NCBI GenBank assembly: GCA_031316115.1
Contig: JALDRC010000001.1
Span: 434,001-498,000, forward strand
DNA from: Nitrososphaeraceae archaeon
GTDB lineage: Archaea > Thermoproteota > Nitrososphaeria > Nitrososphaerales > Nitrososphaeraceae
Reading direction: 5' to 3'
DNA: 64,000 nt
Shown: one piece after another, positions 27,348 to 37,754 of the stretch
Numbering within the stretch: position 1 is the first letter of the stretch
Layout of the letters: every line of letters begins with the position of its first letter
Program-made: the position numbers and the translations under genes
The notes under the pieces: generated by a model
What the model saw: only the letters and a program-made list of their open reading frames with translations
The model's database searches: none
What the model was told of the DNA's origin: nothing

Positions 27348-29480
27348 TTGTTAACACCTATGACTAGAAAGATAAGAATAGGAATTGATGTTGGAGGAAC
27401 ATTTACTAAAGCGGTTGCGCTAGATTTAATCAATGCTAAACTAATTGGCAAGGCAACTGTTCCTACTACCCATGATTCAGATCAAGGTGTAGCTAAAGGC
27501 ATAATCATGGCTCTCAAAGATTTAATTTACAATTTCAATATAGATAGGTCTGAAATAGAATTAATCTCTCATAGCACTACTCAAGCAGTAAATGCACTAC
27601 TTGAGGGGGATACTGTTAAAGTAGGAATAATTGGAATGGGAGTGGGTTTAGAGAAATCTAATGTCATAAAAAGAACTAACTTAAAAAATGTAAAATTATC
27701 CTTAAACAAGTATCTATACACATGTCATAGATTTTTGGATACATCAAAATATTTAGAAAAGGACGAAGTTCTTAACGTAATTTCTGCTCTAAAAAACGAA
27801 GGGGCAGAGGTTTTGGTGGTCAGTGAAGCCTATGGCGTAGATGATCCCAGTAACGAGCAATATGTTATGTCAAATTCTGATATTCCTACTACAGCTGGTC
27901 ATGAATTAACTGGTATTTATGGTTTAGAAATTAGAACTTTAACAGCAGCTATCAACGCTGGAATAATGCCAAAGTCAATAAATACTGCCAAATATGTGGA
28001 ATCTGTTGTCAGGAGTGAGAGGATTACTTGTCCTATTATGATAATGAAAGGTGATGGAGGTGTTACAGATATTGAGACATTCAAGAAAAAACCAATCCTC
28101 ACTATTTTATCGGGTCCAGCTGCCAGTGTCGCTGGAGCATTATTACATTCACACGTCTTACAAGGGATATTCATAGAGGTTGGAGGAACTTCTACTAACA
28201 TCTCGATAATCAAAAATGGCAAACCAGAAATCCGATATGTCACTATAATGGAACATCCTACATGTATTCGCTCCCTGGATGTCAGGGTTGCAGGAGTAGC
28301 TGGAGGTTCGCTTATCAGATTCTCTGATAAAAAACTGATTGATGTAGGTCCAAGATCTGCTCATATTGCCGGATTAGAATATTCTTGTTTTGTAAGAGCA
28401 GATGAACTTGAAGATGCTACTGTAATTAATTTCAAACCAACCAATGGAGATCCTGATGACTATATATGTATCCAAACTACATCTCAAAAATTAATAGCAA
28501 TAACTAATACATGTGCAGCAAATGCATTAGGATTGATTAATGAGAACGATTATGCCTATGGAAATAAAGAAGCAGCCATAAAGGCTCTATCACTTTTAGC
28601 AAAAAAAATGAGGATCCAAGATTACAAGGAAGCTGCTAAAATTATTTTAAATCATTCCGTAAAGAAGATCATACACATAATTGAACCGATGATCAAACAA
28701 TATGAATTAAACTCAGAACAAATCAGCTTGATTGGTGGAGGAGGAGGTGCATCTGTTTTAGTTCCATATATGGCAAAGCAACTTGCAGTACCTTTTGAGT
28801 TAGTTGAGAATGCAGAGGTAGTTTCTTCTATCGGAGTAGCTGCGGCAATGATATATGAGGAGATAGAAAAAACAATAAATGAACCAAATCCTGATGAGGT
28901 TTCGTTCTTAATTGAAGAAGCTAAATCTAAAGCACTAAAGAAAGGAGCGCTTCCTGAGTCTATATCCATTCAGACAGAATACGTTACTGAACGTTCAATT
29001 TTGAGGGCTATAGCCTCTGGAAATGTCGAATTAGATATAGGGAAAAAAAATAGAAAGGAATTGAGCCTCGAAGAAGCAAGGAATATCGCGATAGATGCAT
29101 TAGGTAATAAGGATGTTAAACAAATTTTAAAGATGGAAAATTATTTTGGGTTTACATGTGAGATCGTAAAGAAACATTTTTTCATCAAAGAGAAGAAAAC
29201 TCCAGTAATTGTAATTGACAAGTTTGGTAAGATAAGACTCATGCTAGAAAATGCATATGTAATTTTTGGACAAACAGCCCTAAATAACATAGAATCATTG
29301 ATTTATGAAATAAAAAACGAGACGAAAAAAGATCTAGCTCCGCAAGTTCATTTTTTAGATGATATAAAAATAATTGATTTTTCAAGCTTAAATTCTGTAG
29401 AGCATCTTATTAATGCAATCAAAAACGAGTTAGATAAATCAGATATGGAAAATGTAACGATTATAATACGAAAAAATTAA
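27348..29480 (+). CDS. Hydantoinase/oxoprolinase-family protein (HyuA-like)
   Basis: A 710-residue member of the HyuA/acetone carboxylase beta-type ATP-binding superfamily. It opens with the nucleotide-binding IGIDVGGTFTKAVALD, followed by SHSTTQAVNALLEGD; GIFIEVGGTSTNIS and LIGGGGGASVLVPYMA are the later ASKHA-fold motifs. The last 200 residues form a C-terminal extension. A TTG at 27348 gives the longest frame, but the ATG at 27360 (MTRKIRIGIDVGG) fits better. No HyuB partner is adjacent. Likely substrates are cyclic amides or small carboxylates; the exact reaction is unknown. Confidence 0.8.
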   Translation: MLTPMTRKIRIGIDVGGTFTKAVALDLINAKLIGKATVPTTHDSDQGVAKGIIMALKDLIYNFNIDRSEIELISHSTTQAVNALLEGDTVKVGIIGMGVGLEKSNVIKRTNLKNVKLSLNKYLYTCHRFLDTSKYLEKDEVLNVISALKNEGAEVLVVSEAYGVDDPSNEQYVMSNSDIPTTAGHELTGIYGLEIRTLTAAINAGIMPKSINTAKYVESVVRSERITCPIMIMKGDGGVTDIETFKKKPILTILSGPAASVAGALLHSHVLQGIFIEVGGTSTNISIIKNGKPEIRYVTIMEHPTCIRSLDVRVAGVAGGSLIRFSDKKLIDVGPRSAHIAGLEYSCFVRADELEDATVINFKPTNGDPDDYICIQTTSQKLIAITNTCAANALGLINENDYAYGNKEAAIKALSLLAKKMRIQDYKEAAKIILNHSVKKIIHIIEPMIKQYELNSEQISLIGGGGGASVLVPYMAKQLAVPFELVENAEVVSSIGVAAAMIYEEIEKTINEPNPDEVSFLIEEAKSKALKKGALPESISIQTEYVTERSILRAIASGNVELDIGKKNRKELSLEEARNIAIDALGNKDVKQILKMENYFGFTCEIVKKHFFIKEKKTPVIVIDKFGKIRLMLENAYVIFGQTALNNIESLIYEIKNETKKDLAPQVHFLDDIKIIDFSSLNSVEHLINAIKNELDKSDMENVTIIIRKN

Positions 29481-30755
29481 AAAGAGAACTTGTATTTAAA
29501 ACAATTTTAGTTTTTAATTTAATAAAGCGCTACTTTGTTAATCGCATAAATCAGATCTAATTAAATATTATTACCATATTAAATTATTTATCCTTTTTAA
29601 AATTAATACATTTATTTGGGGCTTTTGTTAGTTTAAGACTAACTCACATATATTATTGAAACCTACAGAGATTTATTTAAGCTTATTTGTACAAATAAAA
29701 AATTGATGTATTTAATTGCAACTATTGTATAGAAACAATTGTTTAGTCAACTAAACATTGGTAGTTATCCCCAAAACATTTAATCAGAATTACCCTTGAA
29801 ATATTGCATCATTCTTTCATTTAAGCTTTTTGTCAAAGTAATCTATAACTCACATGTAAAAGGTACATACTTGTTGAGAATTTCACTACGTAATACCATA
29901 TGTATAAACTGTCTGTCTACCATCCATTTCAACGAATGGACGATAAAGTTCCATTTTACAGACATCTTTCTTCATACATCAATTCCATTGAGATTTCTTA
30001 ACAGTTTATCTACAACCCCTAACCTAAAATAGAGAACCACAATCCTTAACAGTTTCATTTATAGATAAACAGGTTCTTCTATACTTATTATAAATCGACA
30101 ATAAAACAAAAAATTAGTTGAATCTAATTCCAAACAGCACAATAACTTTTATGTTTATACTTAAGTTCAAATGCTGTATAAATAGTAATAAACATATATT
30201 AGGAAAATAAAAATACATAGAATGGAATACTATACTTTTATGATTATACGGATATTGTGAAAATCTTATTTAATTTAATAACCATACAATGGATACTAAT
30301 ATAAAATATTATACCAAAATCTCTTTCTCAGGGCGCTATTATTCAATATATATTAGGTTTTTACTATAAGCTTGAGCAAATAATAATAAAATTTTCTGAG
30401 ATTTATTTATTATCAAGGTCTATTTCGTATGTCTAATTGATTAAAATACATATATTTTTTAAATAACGGTTTTGGTAACATATATAATTGATTTGGAGTA
30501 TTTGTATGATCAGAATATATGCAGGTTATGATTTAGTTATACTTTATATTCCTACTATTTAACTTTTAGATTTTGTGGAAAATCTTACTAGTTTCTTTCT
30601 GGGAGTATCCTAGTAATTCAATTGATTTTATTATAACTCAGATTTGAATCAATTATATAATTCAACATAAAGGAATTATAAAACTTTATAATTTCGTCTT
30701 TAACAAAAGATAGCTCACAAAGTTTTTATGATTGAATAGATTTTAATGTCATTAT
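29481..30755. other. Long gene-free region
   Basis: About 1.3 kb of AT-rich DNA. A 78-codon frame on the plus strand (29796-30032) has no recognisable domain and a composition like that of an antisense shadow. The minus strand shows only short broken frames. It may be the remains of a decayed gene, but I could not identify one. Confidence 0.5.
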
Positions 30756-31646
30756 TTGTTGAAAAATAGAGTAATAATTACAGGGCCAGCATCTGAAGAG
30801 TTAGGAACAAATCTTTCAAGAAAATATGGAATGCAATTAATGAAACCAGAAATTAAAATATTTTCTGATGGAGAAAGTAAAATAACAATGGAATCAGTTA
30901 AAAATAAAAATTGTACAATAATTCAATCTCTTTGTCCACCTATAGATAGACATATAATCCAACTCTTAATGATGATTCACAAGTGTAAACTAGACAGAGC
31001 TTCAAAAATAACTGTTATAATCCCTTATATGGCATATGCTAGACAAGACAAGGAATTTGTCAAAGGAGAAGTAATCACTATAGCGCTTTTAGCAAAATTA
31101 ATCAAATATTTCAATATCTTTAAATTAATAACTGTTGATATCCATAGTAAAGAATCATTGTCCTATTTTGGCAGTAATATAATAAATGTTTCAGCAATCC
31201 CGCTATTAGCAAGATATGTTTTAGATAATATCGATACAGATAACGTGATTGTTGTTTCTCCAGATTATGGAGGATTTTCGAGAGCACAAAAATTTGCAAA
31301 AATCTTAAAAAAGGATGTAATATATCTTAATAAAAATCGGAACAGACAAACAGGTGATATCAAAATCGAAACAAAACATGGAGGAGATTTGAAGGGAAAA
31401 AAAATTATAATAGTAGATGATATGATTAGCACAGGTAATAGTATAATAAAATCTTGTGAATTATTAAAAAAAAATGGAGTCGCTAATATTTTTGTGGTTT
31501 GTACTCATGCATTATTACTGAATGAAGCTTTAATTAAAATAAAACAATCTGGAGCTTATGAGATAATTTCTACAAATTCTGTACCTAATGTCTGTTCCAA
31601 AGTGGACCTATCGGATATTTTATATTCATCAATAGAAGACAAATGA
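30756..31646 (+). CDS. prs: Ribose-phosphate pyrophosphokinase (PRPP synthase)
   Basis: It makes phosphoribosyl pyrophosphate for purine, pyrimidine and histidine synthesis. The 296 residues show FSDGESKITM, the flexible-loop segment IIPYMAYARQDKEF, DIHSKESLSYF and the PRPP-binding VDDMISTGNSIIKS. The length is normal for archaeal class enzymes (about 285-300). Two TTG codons lie in tandem at 30756 and 30759; either may be the start. RNase Z follows after 39 bases in the same direction. Confidence 0.93.
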   Translation: MLKNRVIITGPASEELGTNLSRKYGMQLMKPEIKIFSDGESKITMESVKNKNCTIIQSLCPPIDRHIIQLLMMIHKCKLDRASKITVIIPYMAYARQDKEFVKGEVITIALLAKLIKYFNIFKLITVDIHSKESLSYFGSNIINVSAIPLLARYVLDNIDTDNVIVVSPDYGGFSRAQKFAKILKKDVIYLNKNRNRQTGDIKIETKHGGDLKGKKIIIVDDMISTGNSIIKSCELLKKNGVANIFVVCTHALLLNEALIKIKQSGAYEIISTNSVPNVCSKVDLSDILYSSIEDK

Positions 31647-31685
31647 TAGTCTTTGCACACATAAGTTCTAGATGAAATAAAATAA

Positions 31686-32606
31686 ATGACTGAAATGAAA
31701 CTCATATTCCTAGGCACTGCGGGAGCTGTTCCCACAGAAAATAGAGGATTATCTTCGCTTGCAATAGTTAGGGGAAATGAATTATTAATTTTTGACACCG
31801 GAGAAGGGATGCAAATGAGATTCATCAAGTCAAAGATCGGAATGAATAAAAAAATGAAAATTTTCATAACTCACATGCATGGTGATCATTGCATAGGATT
31901 ACTTGGTTTACTTCAGACTCTTTCTATAATGGGAAGGCAAAAACCTATTGATATTTATGGAGAACCGAATCTGAGGAAATTTATAATGCAAAATATCAAG
32001 ATTATCAATTTTAAATTAAATTATCGGATAATTATTCATACTGTGACTAAGGAAGGAATTATAGTTAAGGAAAAAGAGTATAAAATAACTTGTTGTTTAG
32101 CAGAGCATTCGAAATTAAATTATTCCTTTTGTCTAGAAGAATTTAACAGACCTGGTATTTTTTATGTTCAAAAAGTCAAGAATTTGGGAGTCCCAGAAGG
32201 AAAAAAATACAGTTATTTGCAGCATGGAAAAGATATTATGTTTAAAGGTAAAAAACTAATTTCAACAGAATTCACTGGTCCACCTAGACCAGGGAGAAAA
32301 ATAGGGATATCAGGAGATACGAGACCCACAAGTAAATTAGAAAAGTTTTTTCAAAATTGTGATATCCTAGTTTTTGAAGCCACTTTCTCAGATAAAGAAA
32401 CTGAAAAGGCTAAAAAAAGCTATCATTCGACTGCTTCTGAGGCCGCCATTTTAGCAAAAAAATCAAATAGTAAAAAACTAATTTTAACACATTTTAGTGC
32501 AAGGTATAAGAAGATAGAAAAGATGGCTTCAGAAGCTAAACAGTTTTTTAAAAATGTATTTATTGCCAATGATTTAGATATTATTTCAATTCCTTACTCC
32601 AATTAA
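31686..32606 (+). CDS. rnz: Ribonuclease Z
   Basis: The endonuclease trims the 3' trailer of precursor tRNAs. Zinc ligands are in THMHGDH (H63, H65, D67, H68). FLGTAGAVPTENRG (8-21) opens the metallo-beta-lactamase fold, and SGDTRPTSKL and LTHFSARY supply the later metal and phosphate contacts. FEATF marks the RNase Z subfamily. It is 306 residues long, typical of the short form. Intron-bearing tRNA genes in this window would need both this enzyme and EndA. Confidence 0.93.
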   Translation: MTEMKLIFLGTAGAVPTENRGLSSLAIVRGNELLIFDTGEGMQMRFIKSKIGMNKKMKIFITHMHGDHCIGLLGLLQTLSIMGRQKPIDIYGEPNLRKFIMQNIKIINFKLNYRIIIHTVTKEGIIVKEKEYKITCCLAEHSKLNYSFCLEEFNRPGIFYVQKVKNLGVPEGKKYSYLQHGKDIMFKGKKLISTEFTGPPRPGRKIGISGDTRPTSKLEKFFQNCDILVFEATFSDKETEKAKKSYHSTASEAAILAKKSNSKKLILTHFSARYKKIEKMASEAKQFFKNVFIANDLDIISIPYSN

Positions 32607-32639
32607 TGATTTAAATTTACAGTTTGTATACAGGGAATT

Positions 32640-33056
32640 CTAACTAATTGGAATGTTTTTTGTTATACTTTCTTTTGTTGCATTAAGAACGTATTCTGCT
32701 ACAATCTTAGAAGCATTAGTATTCTTTAACGTCTCAATCAATAAAGGAATTCTATCTTTTGCCATCTGTTCTAACGCAGATGTATCCAATACGCTATTAT
32801 TCACTTGATTAATAACAAAGTCGATTACAGTGTCTGTTGCATTAGAATTTTTCGTAATATTTATTACAAGTGGAATTTTTTCTAATACCTGTTGACTATT
32901 GATTGTGGTGTTTTCTACAACTTCTTGTAATGTTGTACTAGTTTGATTAGCATTATCTAATTTTTCTGCATATGATTGATTAAATGAGATCAAGTTTAAG
33001 AGTAAATATCCAACTACAAGAAATGTAGTTATTCGATGTTGTCTTTCCATTTTCAT
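32640..33056 (-). CDS. Secreted protein of unknown function
   Basis: The 138 residues start with a signal peptide: basic MKMERQHR, a hydrophobic core (about 10-25) and SYAEK (28-32) as a likely cleavage site. The mature part contains two related units of about 45 residues (IPLVINITKNSNATDTVIDFV and IPLLIETLKNTNASKIVAEYV), an internal duplication. Asn-x-Ser/Thr sites are frequent, consistent with an exported glycoprotein. No family is recognised. Confidence 0.6.
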   Translation of the reverse strand: MKMERQHRITTFLVVGYLLLNLISFNQSYAEKLDNANQTSTTLQEVVENTTINSQQVLEKIPLVINITKNSNATDTVIDFVINQVNNSVLDTSALEQMAKDRIPLLIETLKNTNASKIVAEYVLNATKESITKNIPIS

Positions 33057-34430
33057 TAGAGTATTACGGAAAGAGAAATTTATTAATTTTACTAATTTAG
33101 TCTTTTATTCCCTGGTAACATAATTTTATCTCAATTGTTAATTAATGTTTTACAAAATATCAGGATTATAATCTGTTATTTTTATTTCAACTAGATGATT
33201 AAAAAGGAATAATCACGTCTTAGTTACTTCATCTACAATTAGATGGTGTTGTTTTTCAATATTAAAGGTTGAATTAAGATCTTAATTGTTTTTTCGAAAT
33301 AGTTGGTTGAGGGAAAAGCTCATGAACCAAATTCATTCTAGATCTAAACTATAACTAGTGAGAATCACGAATAATGGAGAACAGAAAATATCGAGATTAT
33401 CACATCCAAAAAATCCGTTTGAAAGTATATAAATCTCTAAAATGAATAAAATATCTTATTTCTAATTATTTTATGAATAGAAGAGGTGTATGTAAATCAT
33501 ATTCTCCAAAGAGATCCAACCATAATCTACATTTTTTAGATCTTTAAAGATAATATAATTATATTTACAGTATATCTTAGGATTTACATGTCAATCATGT
33601 GGGTTGCATAGAATAATTCAATAGTAGAATTGGAAATGTTAAAAGATGATCCTTACCAACCCGATCGACATTTAGTTATTATAATATCAGGTTATGAATT
33701 TCTCACATACCTCTATTCTGTGGGCGATTCAAACATGCTAATTTGAACACTGTAGTTGGTATTATGCGGCTTGATTAATTTGCTTTTTTCAAATATTATT
33801 GGAGGTAATAGAGCTTTTTTATTTGCTAAAAATGTATAAGTGCATATTTTTATACTTAAATATACCCGGAGTGACTTAAACTGCTAACTATCTAGAAATT
33901 AAGTTCAAATCAAATTCGTGTAAATTGAATATTATACAAGATAATAATAAAAATTTTTTTCAGTGTTAGATATGTGGACCCTTTTTTATTGGAAAACATG
34001 CTCAAATTCTATGGAAAATATGTATAATTAATCCATGCATAAATAAATTTTTATCACATTTAATCCAATTTAGGATTAGGGAGATCAAGAGTATAAAGAT
34101 ATTGCGATTAATATCTCAATACTTTTTTCGATTACCTTATATTGAATACCCGATATATATCAGGAAGGGCTTTTGAATTGTCATCCATCAAGAAAATAAA
34201 ATGATTTCTGATGATTTCTATTTTAGTTCGTAGCTTTCACATATCACAATGAAGGTAAATCCAATAACGAGGTTAACAAATTAATTGAAAATTTATCTGG
34301 ATTTTCTATTGAGTTCGACTAATTTTCCTTCAAAAAAGTCTTTTGGCATAACTAAATTTTTCTGAGCAAACGAAGAATTATAAATTAATTATATTAGATT
34401 ATTAAAAATTTCCTAATAATTCTTAATTGT
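33057..34430. other. Long gene-free region
   Basis: About 1.4 kb of AT-rich DNA without a frame or RNA gene that I can support. No insertion-sequence end matching the other elements is visible. Confidence 0.55.
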
Positions 34431-34619
34431 TTATGTTCTTGTTTGTGGGGATGTAAGATCAGGATGTTCCTTACGCAGATGAATTTTGAGATCTTTCTTA
34501 TTATAACATATTCTATTACAAATTTGACAAGTGATCCTTTCATATTCTTCGTCAGATCTTTTCTTGCCCATTCCCATTTGTTCAAATACTTTTGAAAAAT
34601 AGTCTTTCAGACCAAACAT
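34431..34619 (-). CDS. Small C2H2 zinc-finger protein, 62 aa
   Basis: The finger is C31-x2-C34-x12-H47-x4-H52 (CQICNRIC...KIHLRKEH), very close to the classical eukaryotic C2H2 spacing. The first 25 residues (MFGLKDYFSKVFEQMGMGKK) look like an amphipathic helix. A partly overlapping frame at 34394-34585 is out of phase and has no motif, so it is a shadow. Thaumarchaea encode several such small finger proteins; binding to nucleic acid is likely but not shown. Confidence 0.65.
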   Translation of the reverse strand: MFGLKDYFSKVFEQMGMGKKRSDEEYERITCQICNRICYNKKDLKIHLRKEHPDLTSPQTRT

Positions 34620-34775
34620 GTATCTTATATGATTAATTCACTTTATAAAGTTATTCATAAATAACAAGTTTTCCTACTGTAGTATACTAACTTATTTTTC
34701 TTCATAAAATACCTACAATGTTTAAAAAATAACAGAGGATAATAATTAATAATAAAGATGGTTTTGATATAATTA

Positions 34776-35552
34776 TTGAAGATCAATGAATTTATAGATA
34801 ATATTCCTCCTGAAATAATCTCAGGTGAGAATATAAGTATTTCAAGTAATGTTTTTAGAAAAATTTTTAGTTTCTCTCAACTTTCCCCTAATGATATTTT
34901 TTATTATTTAAATTTTGGAAATAACTATAATGCTTTGCATATTGCAAAAAAAGAATTCAACGCAAAGGAAGTATACGGAATTCATGGTAGAAAGGAATTT
35001 TTAGGAAATCATGAAGAAGGAATACAAAATCCTGCTATTAACATTATAAATAAAAAAATTAATGAAGTAGATTTATCCAAAGCTACTGTGATTTTGTATT
35101 GGTTGACCGATATCAATCAGTCAAGTGATTTGGTACTTAAATTTGAAAAGGAATTAAAGAGAGATGCAAGAGTAGTAACATTGTTTTCTCCTCTTGGAAT
35201 GGTCCTTCCTTCAAGAGTCGATTTTCCATTTATCTTAAGTAAATATCCTTTTTATTACGCTACTAATATAAGAGAACAAATTCAAGCGATATATGGCAAA
35301 TCATGTGTGGATTTCACTACCTCATGGATGTTAGCAGAAAAATACGTCAAAGAGATGGAGATAGACAATACCTACTCTAGATTTACTATTATTTTATTGA
35401 GTATGATATTGTGGATTAATTCATGGAATCTAAAAGTAACTTGTGAGGAATCTATTCCTCCTCCTGTTGAAAGCTATGAGGGAATTCTTCGTATGTTTTT
35501 TAATATTGATCTCAAAGATATGTTTGTTAGAAGAGATACCGAAAAAACCTAA
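34776..35552 (+). CDS. Methyltransferase-fold-like protein, unknown function
   Basis: The 258 residues suggest a degenerate class I methyltransferase fold: DIFYYLNFGNNYNALHIAKKEF (about 40-61) takes the place of the SAM loop, GIHGRKE follows where the acidic loop would be, and ATVILYWLTD (about 104-113) resembles strand 4. The glycine-rich loop is weak, so SAM binding is doubtful. The start is a TTG at 34776. It has no close operon partner. Confidence 0.5.
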   Translation: MKINEFIDNIPPEIISGENISISSNVFRKIFSFSQLSPNDIFYYLNFGNNYNALHIAKKEFNAKEVYGIHGRKEFLGNHEEGIQNPAINIINKKINEVDLSKATVILYWLTDINQSSDLVLKFEKELKRDARVVTLFSPLGMVLPSRVDFPFILSKYPFYYATNIREQIQAIYGKSCVDFTTSWMLAEKYVKEMEIDNTYSRFTIILLSMILWINSWNLKVTCEESIPPPVESYEGILRMFFNIDLKDMFVRRDTEKT

Positions 35553-36020
35553 AAAAAATAACTTTGTATTATTTCAATATGACTCTGATTGTAGTGTGAA
35601 TGTTTTTTTATTTTAAATAGTTCCTCTAGATTTTCTTGTCTTGTTAGGTCTGCAGTATTGAAAAATACAGTTGGTGTTTATTAATAATTATGTAATAATC
35701 TTAGATAAGGATTACTAATTAGAAAACTAATGATTTTGGATTCAAAGGATACTTCAATATAATCATGATTAATTCATTATGAAAATATAGATTCAAAATC
35801 TCAATCTAAAAGGCCTTTGATATTCTATCAAGGTTAGCCTATAATAAATATATTATTAGGAATTAGTGCATTGTATAACTGATAGGTTCTTTCAGAATTA
35901 TATAACTTCAATACTCCGAATTGGTGGAGTCTTTGAAATTTGTTTAGATGTATGGATAATTCCAATCCTAGAAAGGAAATCAATTAAATAATGCTAGCAT
36001 TTATTGGTTAAGTTGTCGTC
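35553..36020. other. Gene-free region upstream of pckA
   Basis: About 470 AT-rich bases. No frame or RNA gene is supported. It should contain the pckA promoter. Confidence 0.6.
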
Positions 36021-37634
36021 ATGGCCAAAGATTCCGAGCGAAGGTATTCAAAAAGTTTAGCTATGATTAAAAGGATGGGATTCCAGCCTAAAAAAATTTA
36101 TTTCAATCTTTCAGTTTCCGAATTAGTTGAAACTTCCTTGATAAGAAAGGAAGCGAAAATATCTTCGACGGGAGCTTTATCAGTTTTTACAGGAAAATTT
36201 ACTGGTAGATCCCCAGATGACAGATACATAGTAGATGACAATTCAACGAACGAAAAAGTCAATTGGGGAAAAGTTAATCATCCAATTTCGCAAGAAAATT
36301 TTAATAAAATTTATGATAGAATGAAAAAATTTGTGAGGGGAAAAGAAGTCTTTCTATTCAATGGCTTTGTGGGAGCAGATAAAGATACACGTTTTCCTAT
36401 AAGTGTTATAACAGATAAAGCATGGCAATCGCTTTTTGCTAATCAAATTTTTATAAAACCAAAAAATGATGAATTGAAAAATTTTTTGCCTAAAATTATT
36501 CTCTTTTCTATAAACGATTTTAAGGCGATTCCAAAAAAAGAAAAAACCCATTCAGAAACTTTCATTATTATTAATTTAAAAAAGAAAATAATATTGATTG
36601 GTTCTACTTCTTATGCAGGAGAAATAAAAAAATCAATATTCTCTATTATGAATTACTTCTTACCGGAAAGAGGAATCTTTCCAATGCATTGTTCAGCAAA
36701 TATAGGCAAGGATGGCGATACAGCACTGTTTTTTGGACTTTCAGGTACCGGAAAAACAACATTGTCTGCTGATCCTCAGAGATTTTTAATTGGGGATGAC
36801 GAACATGGATGGTCGGAAAAAGGAATATTTAATTTTGAAGGTGGTTGTTATGCGAAATGTATAAATCTTAGGAAGGAGACAGAGCCGCAAATTTGGAATG
36901 CGATAAGATTTGGTTCTGTTATGGAGAATGTAATTGTTTCAAATGACAACAGGATTCCCGACTATAAAGATAACTCAATAACAGAGAACACACGTGTAGT
37001 CTACCCTTTAGAATTCATACCTGGAGCGAGAATGCCAAGCATTGGGAGTCATCCTAAGGCTATAATTTTCCTTACTGCTGATGCATTTGGAGTCATGCCA
37101 CCTATTGCAAAATTAACTAGAGAAGGAGCTATGTATCATTTTATGTCCGGGTATACAAGCAAGTTAGCTGGAACAGAAAGAGGGATTACACAACCTAAGG
37201 AAACATTTTCGCAATGTTTTGGTGCTCCTTTCATGCCTCTTCATGCCATGGAATATGCTACTATGTTAGGTCAGAAGATGACTCAACACAAGTCTAGAGT
37301 TTACTTAATTAACACTGGGTGGCACGGTGGTCCTTATGGAATAGGACAACGTATCGATTTAAAATATACTAGAGCAATGGTAACAGCAACCTTAAATGGA
37401 GAAATTGAAAAATCCTCTTTTAAATTCCATCCAATTTTTAATTTGGAGATTCCACTTTCCTGTCCTGGAGTACCCAATGAATTACTTGACCCCAGTCAAA
37501 CTTGGAAGAATAAAAAAGATTACAATCTAGCGGCTAGGAAGCTAGCTAGATTGTTCACACAGAATTTTAAAAAATTCGGTAATGTTTCAGATGACATACT
37601 AAATGCAGGACCAAAACCTGATTTATTGAAGTAG
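36021..37634 (+). CDS. pckA: Phosphoenolpyruvate carboxykinase (ATP)
   Basis: The enzyme converts oxaloacetate to phosphoenolpyruvate in gluconeogenesis. The ATP-type kinase loop GLSGTGKTTLSADP (from about 235) is followed by the metal-binding FLIGDDEHGW. TGRSPDDRYIV (about 62-72) and the YHFMSGYTSKLAGTERG block are also ATP-type signatures. The 537 residues are full length. Many archaea use the GTP-type enzyme, so the ATP-type form suggests an ancient acquisition from bacteria. The stop codon TAG overlaps the 3' end of the oppositely oriented tRNA-Gln gene. Confidence 0.95.
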   Translation: MAKDSERRYSKSLAMIKRMGFQPKKIYFNLSVSELVETSLIRKEAKISSTGALSVFTGKFTGRSPDDRYIVDDNSTNEKVNWGKVNHPISQENFNKIYDRMKKFVRGKEVFLFNGFVGADKDTRFPISVITDKAWQSLFANQIFIKPKNDELKNFLPKIILFSINDFKAIPKKEKTHSETFIIINLKKKIILIGSTSYAGEIKKSIFSIMNYFLPERGIFPMHCSANIGKDGDTALFFGLSGTGKTTLSADPQRFLIGDDEHGWSEKGIFNFEGGCYAKCINLRKETEPQIWNAIRFGSVMENVIVSNDNRIPDYKDNSITENTRVVYPLEFIPGARMPSIGSHPKAIIFLTADAFGVMPPIAKLTREGAMYHFMSGYTSKLAGTERGITQPKETFSQCFGAPFMPLHAMEYATMLGQKMTQHKSRVYLINTGWHGGPYGIGQRIDLKYTRAMVTATLNGEIEKSSFKFHPIFNLEIPLSCPGVPNELLDPSQTWKNKKDYNLAARKLARLFTQNFKKFGNVSDDILNAGPKPDLLK

Positions 37635-37666
37635 CCCGGAGCAGATTCGAACTGCTGTCTCCAGGT

Positions 37667-37680
37667 TTCTTCTCTTTGAT
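37667..37680 (-). other. Canonical tRNA intron (14 bases) of tRNA-Gln
   Basis: It interrupts the anticodon loop one base 3' of the anticodon. CTCT of the exon can pair with AGAG of the intron, giving the central helix of a bulge-helix-bulge structure, the substrate of EndA. Confidence 0.7.
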
Positions 37681-37727
37681 CCAGAGCCTGAAATCCTTAG
37701 CCCTACCATGGAGTTTGGCCACTAGAT

Positions 37728-37754
37728 TCGGCATCAATGTTTTAACAATGATTC
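37728..37754 (-). other. Putative tRNA-Gln intron between position 9 and the D stem
   Basis: The segment is flanked by a short repeat (CGAATC occurs at both ends), so the cut site can shift. It can fold into a hairpin from ATCA-T-TG and CA-T-TGAT around a TTAAAA loop. Removing it restores ATCT for pairing with GGAT of the D stem. Confidence 0.55.

Noticed and set aside
29796-30032. 78-codon open frame in a gene-free region
   Set aside because: No motif, no promoter and a composition typical of antisense shadow; kept only as part of the region description.
34394-34585. Frame overlapping the small C2H2 gene
   Set aside because: It is out of phase with the zinc-finger frame and shows no motif; the finger frame (34431-34619) is the real one.
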